Below, in pieces: positions 33,826 to 46,575 of a DNA stretch of 64,000 bases. Source of the DNA: Tetraselmis striata (Eukaryota > Chlorophyta > Chlorodendrophyceae > Chlorodendrales > Chlorodendraceae); NCBI GenBank assembly GCA_006384855.1, contig VCJN01000570.1, positions 1-64,000 on the forward strand, read 5' to 3'. The stretch's first letter is position 1; the number at the start of each line of letters is the position of its first letter. Under the pieces are notes generated by a model. The model made no database searches, was not told the DNA's origin, and worked only from the letters and a program-made list of their open reading frames with translations. The position numbers and the translations under genes are program-made.

Positions 33826-36433
33826 ATGTACAGCATGGGTCTGCTGCGAGCGCTTGGCGTCACCGGCCGTTCCGGGCGACCCGGGTGCCGCCGCCGCTCA
33901 ACCGTGCGGGCGCTGCTGCCGCCGCCCGTCCAGAACCGACAACGCCACACAGCGGGACAGCAGGTGCCGCAGCCACGCTCATATCGCTCTGCCGCGCCGC
34001 CGGCGTGTATAGCGGCTGTCGCTGGCGGGGGCAGCACTGCCGCGGAGGTCGACGAGCCGCACGTGCCGGTGTTGATGGAGCAGGTTCTGTCAAGCTTCCG
34101 GCCGCTCCAGCTCGGGGTGCGCAGGCCGCGCCGCCTCCGTATTGCCAGGCTGCACTGCCCACTCCATATTGACGACCGATCCGAAGCGACATTATTTAGA
34201 GCTCGACCTTATCCTGACGACAGGTCTACTTGGACGGCACATTGGGCGCTGCTGGGCATGCCTGCGCAGTGATGGCGGAACACCCGGTGCGCGCCTCGGC
34301 GCAGAGCATCCTTGGGCGGGGTGCTGGAGCTGATAGGATGCCTCAGCCTGATCCACCCTTGTCTCTGACACTACTCCACACCAGCGAATTCGCGCCGTGA
34401 CGCCCTTCCTGGTGGGTGAGGGAGGGGGGGAGCATCAGCATGTGGGCCTTTCTGTCCAGGCACACCTCCAGTGCCCTCCTCCATTGTCAACCTTCTAGCA
34501 TGCGGTACAATGTCCAGCTGGAACATTGGAATTAGGCGAAAGATTAGTCGGAGCATGGGAGTCAACAGGCGGTTCGATTGCGAAGCATGTGGTGAGGGAA
34601 GGTTGGCGGATTTCCCTTCAGGAGCTGCGCACTGTGGTTGGCATCGACCAAGACCCAATGGCACTGGGCATAGCAGAGGAGAAGCTCAGGGCGGCGGCGG
34701 CAGGGCGCAGCGACGCGTTGGAGCTGAAGCTGGTGAAGAGTAACTTCAGGTCAGCGGCACTGTGAACGACTACCACGTGCGGCAAGGTATCCAGTCTAGA
34801 TGCGCTCGGCTTACTGTTGTCTGGCGGCCATATGGCAGGGACATGCGGGCGGTGGTGAAGAGCCATGGTCTGGCTGACCGGGGCGTAGATGCCATCCTAC
34901 TCGACCTCGGCATGTCGTCAATGCAGGTATGAACCGAACCGAAGAAACGGCGATGCGGCGATTGTTGAGAGTGGGGAAACGGCCCAGCAGGCATCCAGCA
35001 AGGCACAGAGCGCCTGACCAGCTGGGCGCAGGTGGACTCCGCGGAGCGAGGGTTCAGCTTTATGAATGATGGCCCGTTGGATATGCGGATGGACCCGGAC
35101 GGGGAGATCACAGCTGCGGACGTGCGCCCCCCCCCCCCCCCCCCCCCCCTACATTCCACGCTCTCTGTCACCTGGCCCATCCGGCTTTCTGCGCCTCCCC
35201 CGTTGCAGTCAACCTGGACAAGGCAGAGCCCCTCAGGCAATGACCGAAACACACATCGCCCTGCGCGCCGCAGATCGTCAACGGCTGGTCGGAGCAGCAG
35301 CTGGGGCGCATCTTCCGGGACTACGGGGAGGAGAAGTACTGGCGGCAGTTTGCGCGAAGGTGTGGTTGCCTCCCCTCACCTCTCTCAACACGCTCAGTTG
35401 TCCTCCTCCTCCTCCTCCTCCTCCCCTATGGCGCAGACCCATCAGAAGGCAGGGGTGGGCCCGGGGCATGGGAGGATGTAGGTGGGGGGGGGGGGGGGGG
35501 GGGGAGGGGGCGCTCATGGTATAATATACTGAGAGCATGCTGGACGATGTCTGCAGGATCTGTGCGGCGCGGGAGACCACACAGCTGGCCTCTACCCTGC
35601 AGCTGGCCGACGCGCTTGGGCCGCCCATCTTCAAGAGGGGCAAGGGCAAGAAGGGCGGGAAGACCACGCATCCCGCGACACGCGTGTTCCAGGTGAGCGG
35701 CAGACTGGCGTGACGGACAGATGGGGACACTCACTTGGGCCTATCGCAGTTGTGGGTGGTGGGTGGTGGTGTGGGGGGGGGGGGGGGGGGGACGAGGAAA
35801 GATGAGTGGTGATCTCGTGAAGCAAGAAGGCTGCTGCGTAGTGGCGTGTGCAGGATGGAGAGGGGGGGGGGGGGGGGGGGGGGGAGGGGGGAGAGGGGGT
35901 GGAGGATTAGTGCAATGTGTGGCAGATGTTGACATTCAGTCGGCTTGTAACATGCCTTGATGGTATGCCTGCGCCGTGCCGTCGAATGATGTCCTCCGCA
36001 GGCGCTTCGGATAGCTGTCAATGACGAGCTCCGGGTCGTCGAGCAGGTGCTCCCCCCCTCCCCCGTCTGTATCCAACTCCGACCCCGCTGCTTGCGGTGG
36101 CTCGATGCCTGATGCCTGGCGCCAATTTCTTTGTGCTGATCACATCAGGTGATCCCGGAGGCGGTGCGCTGCCTAGCGCCGGGCGGTCGCCTGGGCATCA
36201 TCACCTTCCACAGTCTGGAGGATCGCATCGTGAAGAAGGCCTTTCTGGCGGCAGCGGGCCGGCCGCCCTCCGAGCTCACGGGGGCGGAGGCACGCCTGCG
36301 GCTGGAGCTGGGGCCGGAGGAGCCGGCGCAGGTGCGACTGGTTACGCGCAAGCCGATGGGGCCGTCGGAGGGGGAGATCGACGCAAACCCGCGCAGCCGC
36401 AGCGCAAAGCTGAGAGTGGTGGAGAAGCTGTGA
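33826..36433 (+). CDS. CMAL: Chloroplast-type 16S rRNA (cytosine-N4) methyltransferase, RsmH/MraW family
   Basis: Nine exons: 33826-34116, 34224-34286, 34622-34749, 34839-34926, 35032-35121, 35274-35359, 35557-35692, 36002-36046, 36149-36433. They join in frame to 403 residues. RsmH methylates N4 of C1402 (E. coli numbering) in small-subunit rRNA using S-adenosylmethionine; the plant plastid homologue is CMAL. The first 80 residues are Arg/Ala/Pro-rich like a transit peptide. Family motifs follow in order: [10 protein letters not shown], the SAM loop [79 protein letters not shown], and a closing [15 protein letters not shown]. No key residue is missing. Several introns contain C or G runs. 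The first ATG was chosen; the next Met is three codons on. Confidence 0.93.
35860..35895 (+). repeat. G homopolymer in intron 7 of the methyltransferase gene
   Basis: This is the second of two long G runs in one intron (the other is near 35773-35791). A further G run is in intron 6 (about 35485-35504) and a C run in intron 5 (about 35128-35149). Confidence 0.9.
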
Positions 36434-36639
36434 GAGGCGGCACAGCGGTACCTACGGACTGGTGCTCCGCCTCACGACGCCCGCGGCTGCTGCCACATTA
36501 CGCAGCAGCAGCTTCACATTACCATGGCGGGCTATGAGCTTGCCCACGTCCCTATCTGGTTAGGGCGCTGGGAGCGCAGAGAGCGCTATCCACCTAGGGC
36601 TTGCGGCAGCGGCACTGAGAGCGCAGATGGGGCGGACTC

Positions 36640-36644
36640 TGTAA
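36640..36644 (+). terminator. TGTAA poly(A) signal after the methyltransferase gene
   Basis: TGTAA lies about 205 bases downstream of the stop codon, a normal 3' UTR distance for green algae. Use is inferred. Confidence 0.4.
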
Positions 36645-36699
36645 AAGCATCAGCGTGTGGCTCTCCTCTGCAGTGGGTGTGCTAAGAGGGGTACCCTGG

Positions 36700-38457
36700 C
36701 CTGCTGCATGAGGCTGAGCTTGCAGCGGCCACCAATGGGGACGCTGAGCATGTGGCGAGCTCGATATTTAATTTCATGTTTGTAAACATGGGCTGACGGG
36801 ATCCTGCGTGGCCTGCTCGGCTTGTGTCAGGCCTCATGCCCCGTGCCCCATGCGCCCTTCGACCCAATGGGCTGGGTGTACACTGACAACACGGAAAGCG
36901 TTCATTGCGCGCTTACACGCCGTTGCGTGCAGTATGGCGACAGTGCTACTTGCCACCGCATGACTATGCACACATGCCACTGTGACGTTACGCAAGCAGA
37001 ACCGGATGGCTGTCCAGGGATGACCCCGGTTCTTGACGTTCATGGAGCAGTGTATCCATACAGGATACGAGCACGAGCACAGGATATCCAAAATAGTACG
37101 AGTACGAGTACTGGATGTAGCACGTCGTGCCGATATACACCCCTCCACATAAGTCCGGGTTTTGCATTTTCGATCGCAAAGCGCATGCATGGGCGAGGAT
37201 AACGCCTTCTGCATGTGCATACATGCTAACTACAGTGGGAATAGTTCGGGCGAACGCCTATTGTGCGCTTTATACCCACCCGCGCGACAACACGACCATT
37301 TGTGGGCGCCCTTGAAAAAAGCGAAATCAGTGCATGATGCGTTGGCGCCAGAAAGTTGTGGGTTGCGCCAACCGTCCAAACCTATGGAAATTGCGGCACT
37401 CGTCGCACCAAACTCGGTGGATACGGCCCTTGGCATAAGTTGCACACACCGTGCGTGTAGGCCACTGAAAGCATGTCGCTATAGGCACGACGAGACACCC
37501 CAACGACAAGTTGGCCACTACGGGGAGCAATTTTGGGGTGAAAATGCTGCCGTTTCTGTGACGAACGCACGTAGGAGAGGCGCTCGATGGCCCCCTTGGC
37601 GTAGGGCAATGCTCTACTATGGGGGCGCGTGGTGGAATGCCAGTTGCACCGTTTCGTGGGCGGGGTGGCGCGGTAGGGGCGTGGACTTTAATTAATATGA
37701 AATTCCTTGAAAAATGCTGTGGAAAATGGCATTTTGGCTGGTAGATGTGTGTATCGCTAGGAGGCGGCACATGCCAAGTGTTGGTGATTCGTGGTCATCC
37801 ACACACATAACGCTCTCGCACAGCCGAGTATGGGGCTTAGACACGCACTTGGCGCAAAGCCACGCGCCCGACATGGGTGGGCACACAAGGCAGAGAGGGG
37901 CAACTTGGATGATCATCTTTGGGGATTTTTTCGGGGGCCCCAAAAATTCGAATTTTGGATTTTGGATGATTGTTTTCGACGCAGATTTGAACGAGGAATC
38001 GCGTGGTATTTTTTAAAGGTTTTTGAGCAAACCCTGAGAAGTTAAAGCGTTTTAAAGCCAAGGGGGTGTTGCTCCGCGCGGCCGACACTGATGCCATGCC
38101 AGTATCGCAACGCGACATGTACTGGCCGCCGCCCACACGGCTGCACCCCAACCAAATGCACCCGAGCCCCTCGCCAATGTGTTTCCTCACGCGTTCATGG
38201 CCATCCCGCCGTTTGGTTGTCTATTCACGCGCGTCGGCGTGTGCGTGATACCGACCCCAGTTTTGGTGCAGTTGCAGGCGACGCCCATCCACGCACCAAG
38301 TGCAGCGTGATTCCCTAGTCAAAGGTCTTTAAGCTTCGGTTTGAGCCACTCGTCATGCAGGTTTTATAGAGCCCTCTGAGATTCCAGGGTTTCATCTCAT
38401 ATGCCCTACGTTCAGGTACCCTACTGAAGTCTTGAGACTGCCGAAAAGGGACCCCAA
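36700..38457. other. Gene-free region, start of a repeat-rich block
   Basis: Only short frames without motifs. It contains the first of four copies of a 19-base terminal-like motif (37136). Confidence 0.35.
37136..37154 (-). repeat. Terminal-like motif copy 1 (TACACCCCTCCACATAAGT)
   Basis: This 19-base sequence recurs in reverse at 38458-38476, forward at 38528-38546 and reverse at 43625-43643, with one or two changes. The strictly alternating orientation suggests paired terminal inverted repeats. Confidence 0.6.
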
Positions 38458-38568
38458 ACTTATGTGCAGGGGTGTATGATGTGATCGGGTTAGTTGCGTA
38501 TAGGTATTAATATGGCTGGTTCGTTTCTACACCCCTGCACATAAGTCTTGGGCCCCTTTTCGCCGAAT
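38446..38568. repeat. Inverted pair of terminal-like motifs, copies 2 and 3
   Basis: AAAAGGGACCCCAAACTT followed by ATGTGCAGGGGTGTA (ending 38476) is mirrored, after 51 bases, by TACACCCCTGCACATAAGTC followed by TTGGGCCCCTTTT (38528-38560). The pair is either one small palindromic element or the abutting ends of two larger ones. Confidence 0.65.
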
Positions 38569-39503
38569 TCGAGTTTAGGGCAACTTGATTAGGGTTTTTT
38601 GTCTGAAACCCTGGAACGTTGCACGTTTAGGTTAATTTGTCATCAAAACAGGGTTATTCAAGCCCTAATAGCCTAATAGTTGTGCCATACAAGCCGTCCC
38701 GGCGCAAGATTGAGCGTTTTAAATACCCCCTAAGCATATAGGTTGGTGCCCATGACGTGCCGATGCGCATACATAAATTATGGATGGTGGACTGGCCATG
38801 GATGAGTGAGAAAATTTGAAATTTGATGTTTCTTACAACTTTATTCCCACTGAGTCTCTGATGCTAAGCAGCCCAACTCTCTTACGGCCTGGCGGCACGC
38901 ACCCGCAAAAGGTCCGCTATGTGAGTACTGCGTGGCATGCAGCCCTCTGGAGGCCAGGTCCCTATCCCCCCCCTCCTAGCAGTTGGCATGGTGATTCGTC
39001 ATGGGCTAAGCCCCTCCTGTAGCACCATGTACCCAACCCCAAGCACCCCTCCTCCTCTGTTTTTGGGGGGAGTTTGTGAGGGGTACCGCCCCTCATTTTC
39101 CGTACTGCGAGGGGACCCCACCCCCTCGCCTCCGCATCCCGCTGCCATGCATGCAACATCTAGCAGAGCGGCGACATAAGAAAATAACGTGATATGCATG
39201 TGAAGTCACATTGACCTGCCCATCACCCCTGTGGCGTGGGCCATGTCCCTCTATAGGTCTTTTTCTTTGCCCTCGAGCTTATTCCTTGCCACGGCCCTGG
39301 CCTCCTTGACTGCCTTTGCAAGCCTCCGCCGCTCCTCCTGCTCTACCCCCTGGGTCTGCTAAGCCCCCTCCACCTCCGCCGCCAGCTCCGCCTCATGCCC
39401 GGTTGTCATGCGCATAACATTGTTCGTCCTGCCTGAGTCGCGGGTGGTGGTGCAACAGATGCCGGAGGCTCTGCTAGGTGAGACCGAAGAAGTGATTACA
39501 AGG
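38569..39503. other. Gene-free region
   Basis: Pyrimidine-rich stretches near 38966 and 39120 and no recognisable gene. Short frames only. Confidence 0.35.
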
Positions 39504-40308
39504 CTAGCAACCCCTCATTGATGAGGGCTGAGCAGCCGGAGCTGGAGGACTACTGGCGCTACTAGCTAGGGATGCGTACAACACGCACATAGTCTTGATG
39601 TAGTCCTCGTACGCGCGCGCCTGCGCGCGCTTATCAGCAGCGGCTAAGCGCATTAGCATTGTAATATCAAACACACTGACTGTCAGACCCCAGTTGTCAA
39701 CACCGGTGATGAGGCCGGAGATGGCAATCTCCTCGTCCTGCGGGGGCTGCGGCTCCCTGGCCGCCGCCTCCAGCGCTAGAATCGCGAATGTCCCCGCCCC
39801 TGCCTTCACCGCCATGACCTCTGGCTGGGTGGCGCATGGCGTGGAGCCTCGTGTTGAGCTGATCCAAGTTGACAATGTTCTGATCCATGCACGCCGCAGA
39901 GCACGCAGCGGTGCCGATGAGGTGCGCCGCATCTTGCACCTCCACAAGGCGCAGAGCCATCTCCTCCGGGTGTAGAGAGCCGGCATCTCCGGTCTTGTAC
40001 CTGCTCTGATGTTTCGACTGCCCCGGGCGCAGCGCCAGGGCGTCGAGGCAACCTCCCGGGTAGGACTCGGCGAATACGGACCTGGAGGCGGGGCACTTCT
40101 GCCCCGCCGAGTTGGTGCGGCCCGATGCGGGCGTCTTGTCCGACGACGCGCCTTCGGCCGAAGTCCTAGTGGTCCCGATGTCGATCGTTGCGAGCACCCC
40201 TTGCTGCGGCCCTATCGGAGCCCTTGGTCCAGCCGGTGGCGGGTCCGGAGCTAGATCGAGCGGATGTTCCGGGGCCGCCTCCTCCGGAGCTTCTGGCGGC
40301 TCGGCCAC
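39504..40308 (-). pseudogene. Coding-like remnant of unknown family, possibly from a mobile element
   Basis: Minus-strand frames here have protein-like composition, for example LITGVDNWGLTVSVFDITML and, in an overlapping frame, LVEVQDAAHLIGTAAC and IVNLDQLNTRLHAM. I recognise no family. It lies inside the 38528-43643 interval bounded by terminal-like motifs, so it may be what is left of a transposon gene; a decayed host gene is the alternative. Confidence 0.35.
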
Positions 40309-42780
40309 AGGGGCTGTCTGCCGTGCCGCTGCCCCGTCGCCGCGGTTGCCCCGACCGGAGCCACCGTTCCGCCGCCTGCTCCGAAGGGAGGTATGTTGAC
40401 ACCCCTCGCCGGCGCCGGCCAGCTATCGATTTGCGCCATACAACGCGTCGCGCCGCGCAAGAAGTCGCACTAGCGTGCACCGCGAGCCCGGCCAAGCGCT
40501 GCTTCCGAACCCGACAGCCCTTCGCTTGGCGGAGTCTGTGCACGTGAATATGATGGCTGGCATCCTCCTCGCGTACCTCTACGCATGCGGGGTGTACCTC
40601 GAGGGTCGGTGCCGGGTTCGACTCCGATTCCATTAGGTGGATAGCAGTCGTATATCGATCACGCGCAACAAGGTGAGCGGCAAAGTTCTATCGCAATACG
40701 CGTGGTGTCCGCGAAATCCTCTTCGAGGCTGCCGCAGTTCAACGCCGCTACTTGGTCCTCACCGACCGGTTTCAGCACCGGTTGCGTGTCGAGACCGGCC
40801 AGTGACCGGCCCGCTGCGGCCGCCGACGAACGCATGCGGTCCAACGCCCGATAACCGGCCCCGGTATTCAGACACTGGCTTGACACCGATCGTACTACCT
40901 CCGCGATTTCCGCGGCCGGGGGCAAGGCGTAGTATGACACGGGACCCGTGCAGATGGCTTATTTCCCGACGAGTCCACAATCGTAGAAGTCCTTGGCGAG
41001 CACCGGGTCCAGCTCTTTTCGGCGCTCCGGCAGGCCCGCGCGGTGCTCGTCTATGTGCACCAGCTCGACGAGGGCGACCCGCCGGCCTGCTTATTGGTCA
41101 TCGAACGGCACCTTCAGGAGACCGTCTCGGGTGCACTACTCCTATAGGTGTAGACGATATTTCGCGTCCATGAACTCTTGTCGCGCGCGGTCATGGCTCT
41201 TGGACGGCTTCCAGAGTTGGAGGTGGTCGATGAGTGGGGAAATATGTTAGCGAGGGAGCTAGGGTGGTTTTAAGTGGGGTGGGGGCATGTGAGGGTGGGC
41301 CACTGTACGTTATATATTGATATCATATCGCGATTGGAGTGTTGCCACGTTAACGAATGGTACAAATCAATAACCAGACATTCATGGCTCGGGGATAGCT
41401 TAGAAAACGTAAGGGTTTCCTCTGCGAAGGAACGAGCGTGGGAAACCGTGGTTTTCTACGTGTAGCTAGGGTTAGTGGGAACCCTAGCAGCATTGGGCCG
41501 CTGCGGTCCAAGTGTTGCGACGACGACGCCCGGCAGGCGCCGCCTACTGTATAGGCGGCGGCCGGGGCAGTCGGGCCTTCGGTTTGCAAAATAAGGCATC
41601 CGACATATTTTTTCTTCCGCACGCCCGGCCCGAGACAATTTGATTGCAATGATGTACTCAGTGCAGCGCCGCGGTGCTTTTTGGTCATAGTTGCGGGTAT
41701 TGTGGGATTACAAGTCAGTGGATTAAAACCAAGGTCATCGCCCACATAGGCCGGGGCGGACGGTTTCCGATATGACTTTTCCATAATGATCATGTACCTA
41801 GGTAGCGGCCATGTGGTGCGGCGGTTTGCCGTGCGCGCGCTGTAGCTTTGTACTGTCCCGGGCTATTCCGGTTTGTAATCAACACGGACCGAGGCGGGCC
41901 CCGGACGTGCGTCGCCTCACCGGCCATCCGGCCTGGCGGGCGTGTACAATCTGGGTTTTCCGCCCCCCTGTCTCCGTACATTTTGATGAGAATCTACTCT
42001 CGCCAGCGGAGATAACGATTGAAAACATGGACCATGGCCTACGCGAAAAAACAATGTTCGGGTGTTAAAATCTCGATGCATGGCGCCTAGGCACGTTTAG
42101 GCACCTTTTCGTGATTTTGTCCCCTAACGTAGTAGGTGGGAACGTGACGCGCGTTGCAACAACTGGCTACATCATCATGGGCTTTAGCACTTCACGGTGC
42201 ATGCGTCTCAATCAATACCCAATACCCGGTGATAAGGCAGTGTTTGGGATGTGCTCGCACGTGACTAACTCACATTTGGTCCGTGCCCCCTTGAAGCGAT
42301 GGGTATATGGGCGCCACGCTTTATCCCCCGTTTTCATAACGTTATTACCATCACCACCATCGAGGCAATAAAGGCCACGCGATTCTCGTGCAACTTAGCC
42401 CACGATAACGATCTATGGGCACGTGGCCATGCACTAGTATAGAAAGGCTTTGCCCTGCTACAGCAAGGAGGCCGCGACAACCCTCTCATGCTTGAGCAGG
42501 CGATGAATACAACAAGATTGTTCCTAGAATATGCTCCAAAACCAACGGAATCGATAATAGGGCTTGATACATACATACCCTGAAATTTGTTGTTACAACT
42601 GCTTCATCAAGTTTTCGTCTTCGACATAATGTATTTACCCAGCATCAGGGAAGTACCCGCTCCATGACCAACCCCGTAGGGTCGGCTAATTAAACACCGT
42701 AGGACGGGGCCTATGTAGGCCGCAAGGCTTTCTGGGCCCCGTTCACGGTTGGATATATTACAGCCGCCACCGTGCAAGGC
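40309..42780. other. Gene-free region
   Basis: GC-rich at its left end, then AT-richer. Short frames on both strands lack motifs. No RNA genes or strong repeats were seen. Confidence 0.3.
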
Positions 42781-43265
42781 TGTGCCGAGTATTGTAACGA
42801 CCCCCGTACTTGGCGGATCGCATCGAAGTACGAAAACGCGATTGTATTTCAAACATCCCGCGCGAGTCGACTGCCACCATCCGAATCGTACGTACCCCGC
42901 TCCCCACCCAAAGGCGGATCTTGGAGAGACCGCCGCAAGGCCGAGGTCGTACATGCCTACTGCCCGGCGGCGCAAGCATGCGCTACCGGGACTTCGAGTA
43001 GTACTTATGAAGGCCCCCGTGGGGCTCCCCGGTCGCCACCGATCCTCGGATCGTGCGACGACCCGTGGGGAGCCCCACGGGGGACTTCTACGGGGAGCCC
43101 CACGGGGCGCACGATCCGAGGATCGACGGCGACCGGCCACCCCGCTCAGCCCCCTACCGCACCCAGCCGAGCACGAGTCTTAGGGCCGGGTTACCAGCGC
43201 CCGCCGCGTGGGAGTCGTGCCGCCATGCCTGCCGCACTCAAAATCCTCCGCTCCTGATGGGCCGC
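42781..43265. repeat. Dispersed repeat, copy A
   Basis: It shares many blocks in the same order with about 46130-46575, for example TACGAAAACGCGATT/TACGATAACGCGATT, CTGCCCGGCGGCGC, GCCCCCGT(G/C)GGGCTCC, CCGGCCACCCCGCTCAGCC and AATCCTCCGCTCCT/GATCCTCCGCTCCT. The copies have diverged and have indels. No coding function is evident. Confidence 0.7.
43031..43134. repeat. GC-rich hairpin inside repeat copy A
   Basis: Left arm 43031-43057 and right arm 43108-43134 are 27-base near-perfect reverse complements around GATCCTCGGATCGTGCG. The loop contains two copies of GGGGAGCCCCACGGGG, and the reverse of that unit precedes the left arm, so nested alternative stems are possible. Confidence 0.8.
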
Positions 43266-46129
43266 TGCATGGTGGTAGGCGCCACATACCCTGAATAACA
43301 TAATTTCAATGCCCTACATGCATTGCTGATAGTTCGCATAGCAAGGGGGGCGTGGGATAAATATTCGGCGCCGCCAAGTGTGCCCCGTGCTACGTATGGG
43401 GATGGATAGCGCAATTGTTGGTTTTGTAGCGCTATCGTCACACACATTGTTTTGGCATAAATGAAATCGTTGATGGCATCGGCTACGTCGCGGCACTATC
43501 GGGTATATAACGCGCTGTCGCAGTATTTGAGCCAACAAGTACTAGCCGTTGCGACATGCATGCCCGCGCGCACGACCTCAAAATAACTAATTATGGGCGT
43601 TTCGACTGAATCCGTGAACCCCGTACTTATGTGGAGGGGTATACATATACGCTAGTATATAAGTTGGTGGCCTCGATGTTGATGCATGCGCATGTTGGTG
43701 CTGCATTGTCGACGTACGCTGTGTTGATGCGCGGGTGATGTAAAAACGCGGCTTATTCAATTCGTGAAATGTACTATATTCATGATTCGTTGCGCGCCTA
43801 CATGGGCACAGTGGCGCGCAGAGGCCGGCGGAACCGGGGAGGGGAGGGGGGGGGGGGGTCCCATGCATCAAGAATCTATAGTTGTATAGCACATAAGGAT
43901 TACATATTATAGGCCATCCCAGAGCGTGCCGAAATAATATAAGGTAGTCAGACGGCATATACCGATATGCATATTGCTAGCGCTATTGTCGTCACTCATT
44001 CGCTAGTAGCGCTTTACATACACATGCCCGCAAAATTCTTGCCCCTTTGTCAAGCATCAATTGTAGTTTGGCCCGTTATCATCCCTGACCTCCGTTTCCG
44101 GCCGCGCCCTTCCATGTGCCACACGTGAACATGACATCATGCGTGGGGGCAGCCCTAAATGTTTTTTTTTGGCGCTCTCAGCCATACGTCTGCGTGCCAT
44201 TGTTCAAGGTTCGAAAATAATTTGATAAACCAATGTCACAGGGACACGATTTTGTAAAGCACGTAGATGCGCTCTATGTGCACGGCTGCACGCCAAGAGT
44301 TAGCTCTATCATCGTGGAACACATATTCACAATTGCGCGCGCTCCTTGCCGTCGGCATGCAAGCAAGTGAGCAAAACCCGCGATAAAACGGCCAAGATTG
44401 CCATTACGGCCTGATCCAAAACCAGCCCACCTACAGCCGTTGTCCGCCGCATTCAATGCGCTCTTGGTAGAGCCGGGCTTCAGTCCGTACTGCGCAGGGG
44501 TGCAGCCCCCGAGTCAGCGGGCGGACGCTTATGGTCACCTGCTAGGGCATCGTCTAGGGTATGCGGTAGGCATGGCCACCAATACGCTCCCCTTAATAGT
44601 ATGCTATGGCGCCTATTAGCAGGCCCCTTCGCGAGGAAAATCCGCCCGCGCGGGGCGAGTACATCGCATTTTTATCGGGATGCAAGTCGCGCAGTGAGCC
44701 GCTGTATAAGGGTTTGCAGGATAACCTGAAAATATTTGTATCGCCCCCCCCCCCCCCTCCTACCCTTCTGGGTTATATATATGTCCACGGAGGGGCCCAG
44801 TAGGATTTGAATCTGCGCAGAGCGGAATCGCGAGCGTAACATGCATGCCCCCCTCCGCCACCTATGACATCTGAAGCCGTTTATCAACCTTTAAATTACA
44901 TTATTTATCATATTAAAATGCGCCACTCGGCGGTCGGCGACGCCAGTGTTGCGATGACGTAGTGGCGATACGGACAAATGCGTACATGGCAAGACTTACG
45001 AAGGGGACTATAGCGATGACCCAAACATTTGCTACCATGGTTGGGCTTCAGTACGGTTTCCCGTACTATAGCTTGCAGTTCAGTGCGATAGTAGTACGAA
45101 GCTTGCAAAGACACCGAAGCTTGCAAACTGCAGCCTTTCAGTCCAGCCTTAAGGTGCAGCCTTTAGTGGTTGCAGTTTCAAATGAAATTGAAATTGGTTA
45201 CAACGTGCTGCCAACATGCTCCTCTCCACCGCTCAGACTGAGATGTTCTTAGGGTGTGCTATCTCTAACTCTAGTGAGGAACACCGTGTAATTGCAGCTC
45301 GAGCTCCCGGCCGGCATCTTCCGTTACCAAGCCCCGCCTCCCTCCATCACGTTATCAGTAGCTGTGTTATTTTCCGGATAACCATGGGTAGTCGCACGTA
45401 CGAGCGATTAGACTACCGCTAAATGGCAGTACATGGATATATAATAATGCAGTGTTCGCCCCACCCCCGTGTAAACGGCTTTCATGCATGTACATTAGTA
45501 ATGCACTGCTGGTGCCGCGGAATTTACGGTCGCCGTACTGCGTCTTGGCTCCATCTTCCGACATCGCTGAAATTATCTCGCGGGTCGCGTCGGTGATCGC
45601 CCCTCCGCGTCGGCTATGGCGGTACGCCCGCCTCGGCCGCAACCCGCCGATATACATGCTGCCCCCATCGCGCCCGCCAGAGTAGCTCTTCGCGGTTGGA
45701 TCCCCAAGGGGGAATAGAGGGGGAATGGCGGGCACCAACCAATCTCCGCCCCCCCCCCCCCCCCCTCCCCGTCCGCGCGTCGTCGTTGTAGCCGCCCGTA
45801 CAGGGTCAGACCGTCGGACCCGGCTGGCCGCCAGCTGACTCCTCCCGCTACCTGGCCGCGACTTCCTCAGGGCACTCCGGCTTCTATCTCCTGGCCCATG
45901 AGTCGCCGCCATGCCCGGCCTCTCCGGCCTCATACGCCCACAACGCCTTTAAGACTTTAATGCCGGGATCAGTCCCCTCGCCGCTCGCCGCCCTCGCCCG
46001 TTCTCACGGGATGGCCGGGGAGGGTTCCTTGGGTGCTCCAAACGGATCGGCTGCAGGGCGCCGCCGAGCACTCCGTCGTACTGAGCCGGGAGATACTCGG
46101 ACTCACATGTGTAACAAATATGGGTGGAG
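43266..46129. other. Gene-free region
   Basis: It includes short C runs near 44744 and 45751 and the fourth terminal-like motif at 43625-43643. Near 44787-44860 a weak tRNA-like fold was considered and rejected. No gene was found. Confidence 0.35.
43625..43643 (+). repeat. Terminal-like motif copy 4 (ACTTATGTGGAGGGGTATA)
   Basis: Reverse of the motif at 38528-38546 with two changes, preceded by GAACCCCGT. Together they could bound a 5.1-kb unit. Confidence 0.55.
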
Positions 46130-46575
46130 GGGTACACCAACTCTTCTGCTTGTCGGGCGCGGGTCGTACCGAGGTACGATAACGCGATTTATTTCCGAAC
46201 AACTCTCGCAAGTAGGATGCCCCCGGCGTAGTCGTTCAACTCTCCTCCACACCGCCCGTAAGCGGATCCCGGAGAGGCCGACGCCGCTAGGTCAGGGTCG
46301 TACAATCGCACATTAATTATTTTCAACAGCCCCCCATACATGGTTGCTGCCCGGCGGCGCCAACAGTCGCTAACGGGACTACAGCTATTACTTGAAAAGC
46401 CCCCGTCGGGCTCCTCGGTTGTCGCGGGACCCGCCACAACCGGCCACCCCGCTCAGCCATCTACCGCACCCAACTGGGCACGGATCCTAGGCATTACCAG
46501 CACTCACCACGTGAAGGTGGAGGTGGTGCCGCCGGGCCTACCCCATCCATGATCCTCCGCTCCTTGTGGGCCGCT
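46130..46575. repeat. Dispersed repeat, copy B
   Basis: Second copy of the repeat at 42781-43265. It lacks the perfect 27-base hairpin found in copy A: the corresponding part reads GGTTGTCGCGGGACCCGCCA and then ACAACC, which keeps only a shorter stem. Confidence 0.7.

Noticed and set aside
34499-34590. Extra exon in the methyltransferase gene ([14 protein letters not shown]...)
   Set aside because: It is open and in phase, but the exon at 34224-34286 supplies the required SAM-binding DGTLGAAGH motif and joins directly to [11 protein letters not shown], leaving no place for it.
44787-44860. Possible tRNA on the minus strand (GGAGGGG ... TTCAAAT ... CCCCTCC)
   Set aside because: The seven-base acceptor stem and a TTCAAAT loop are attractive, but the T-stem has at least two mismatches and no proper anticodon arm can be drawn. 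It is at best a degenerate tRNA relic.
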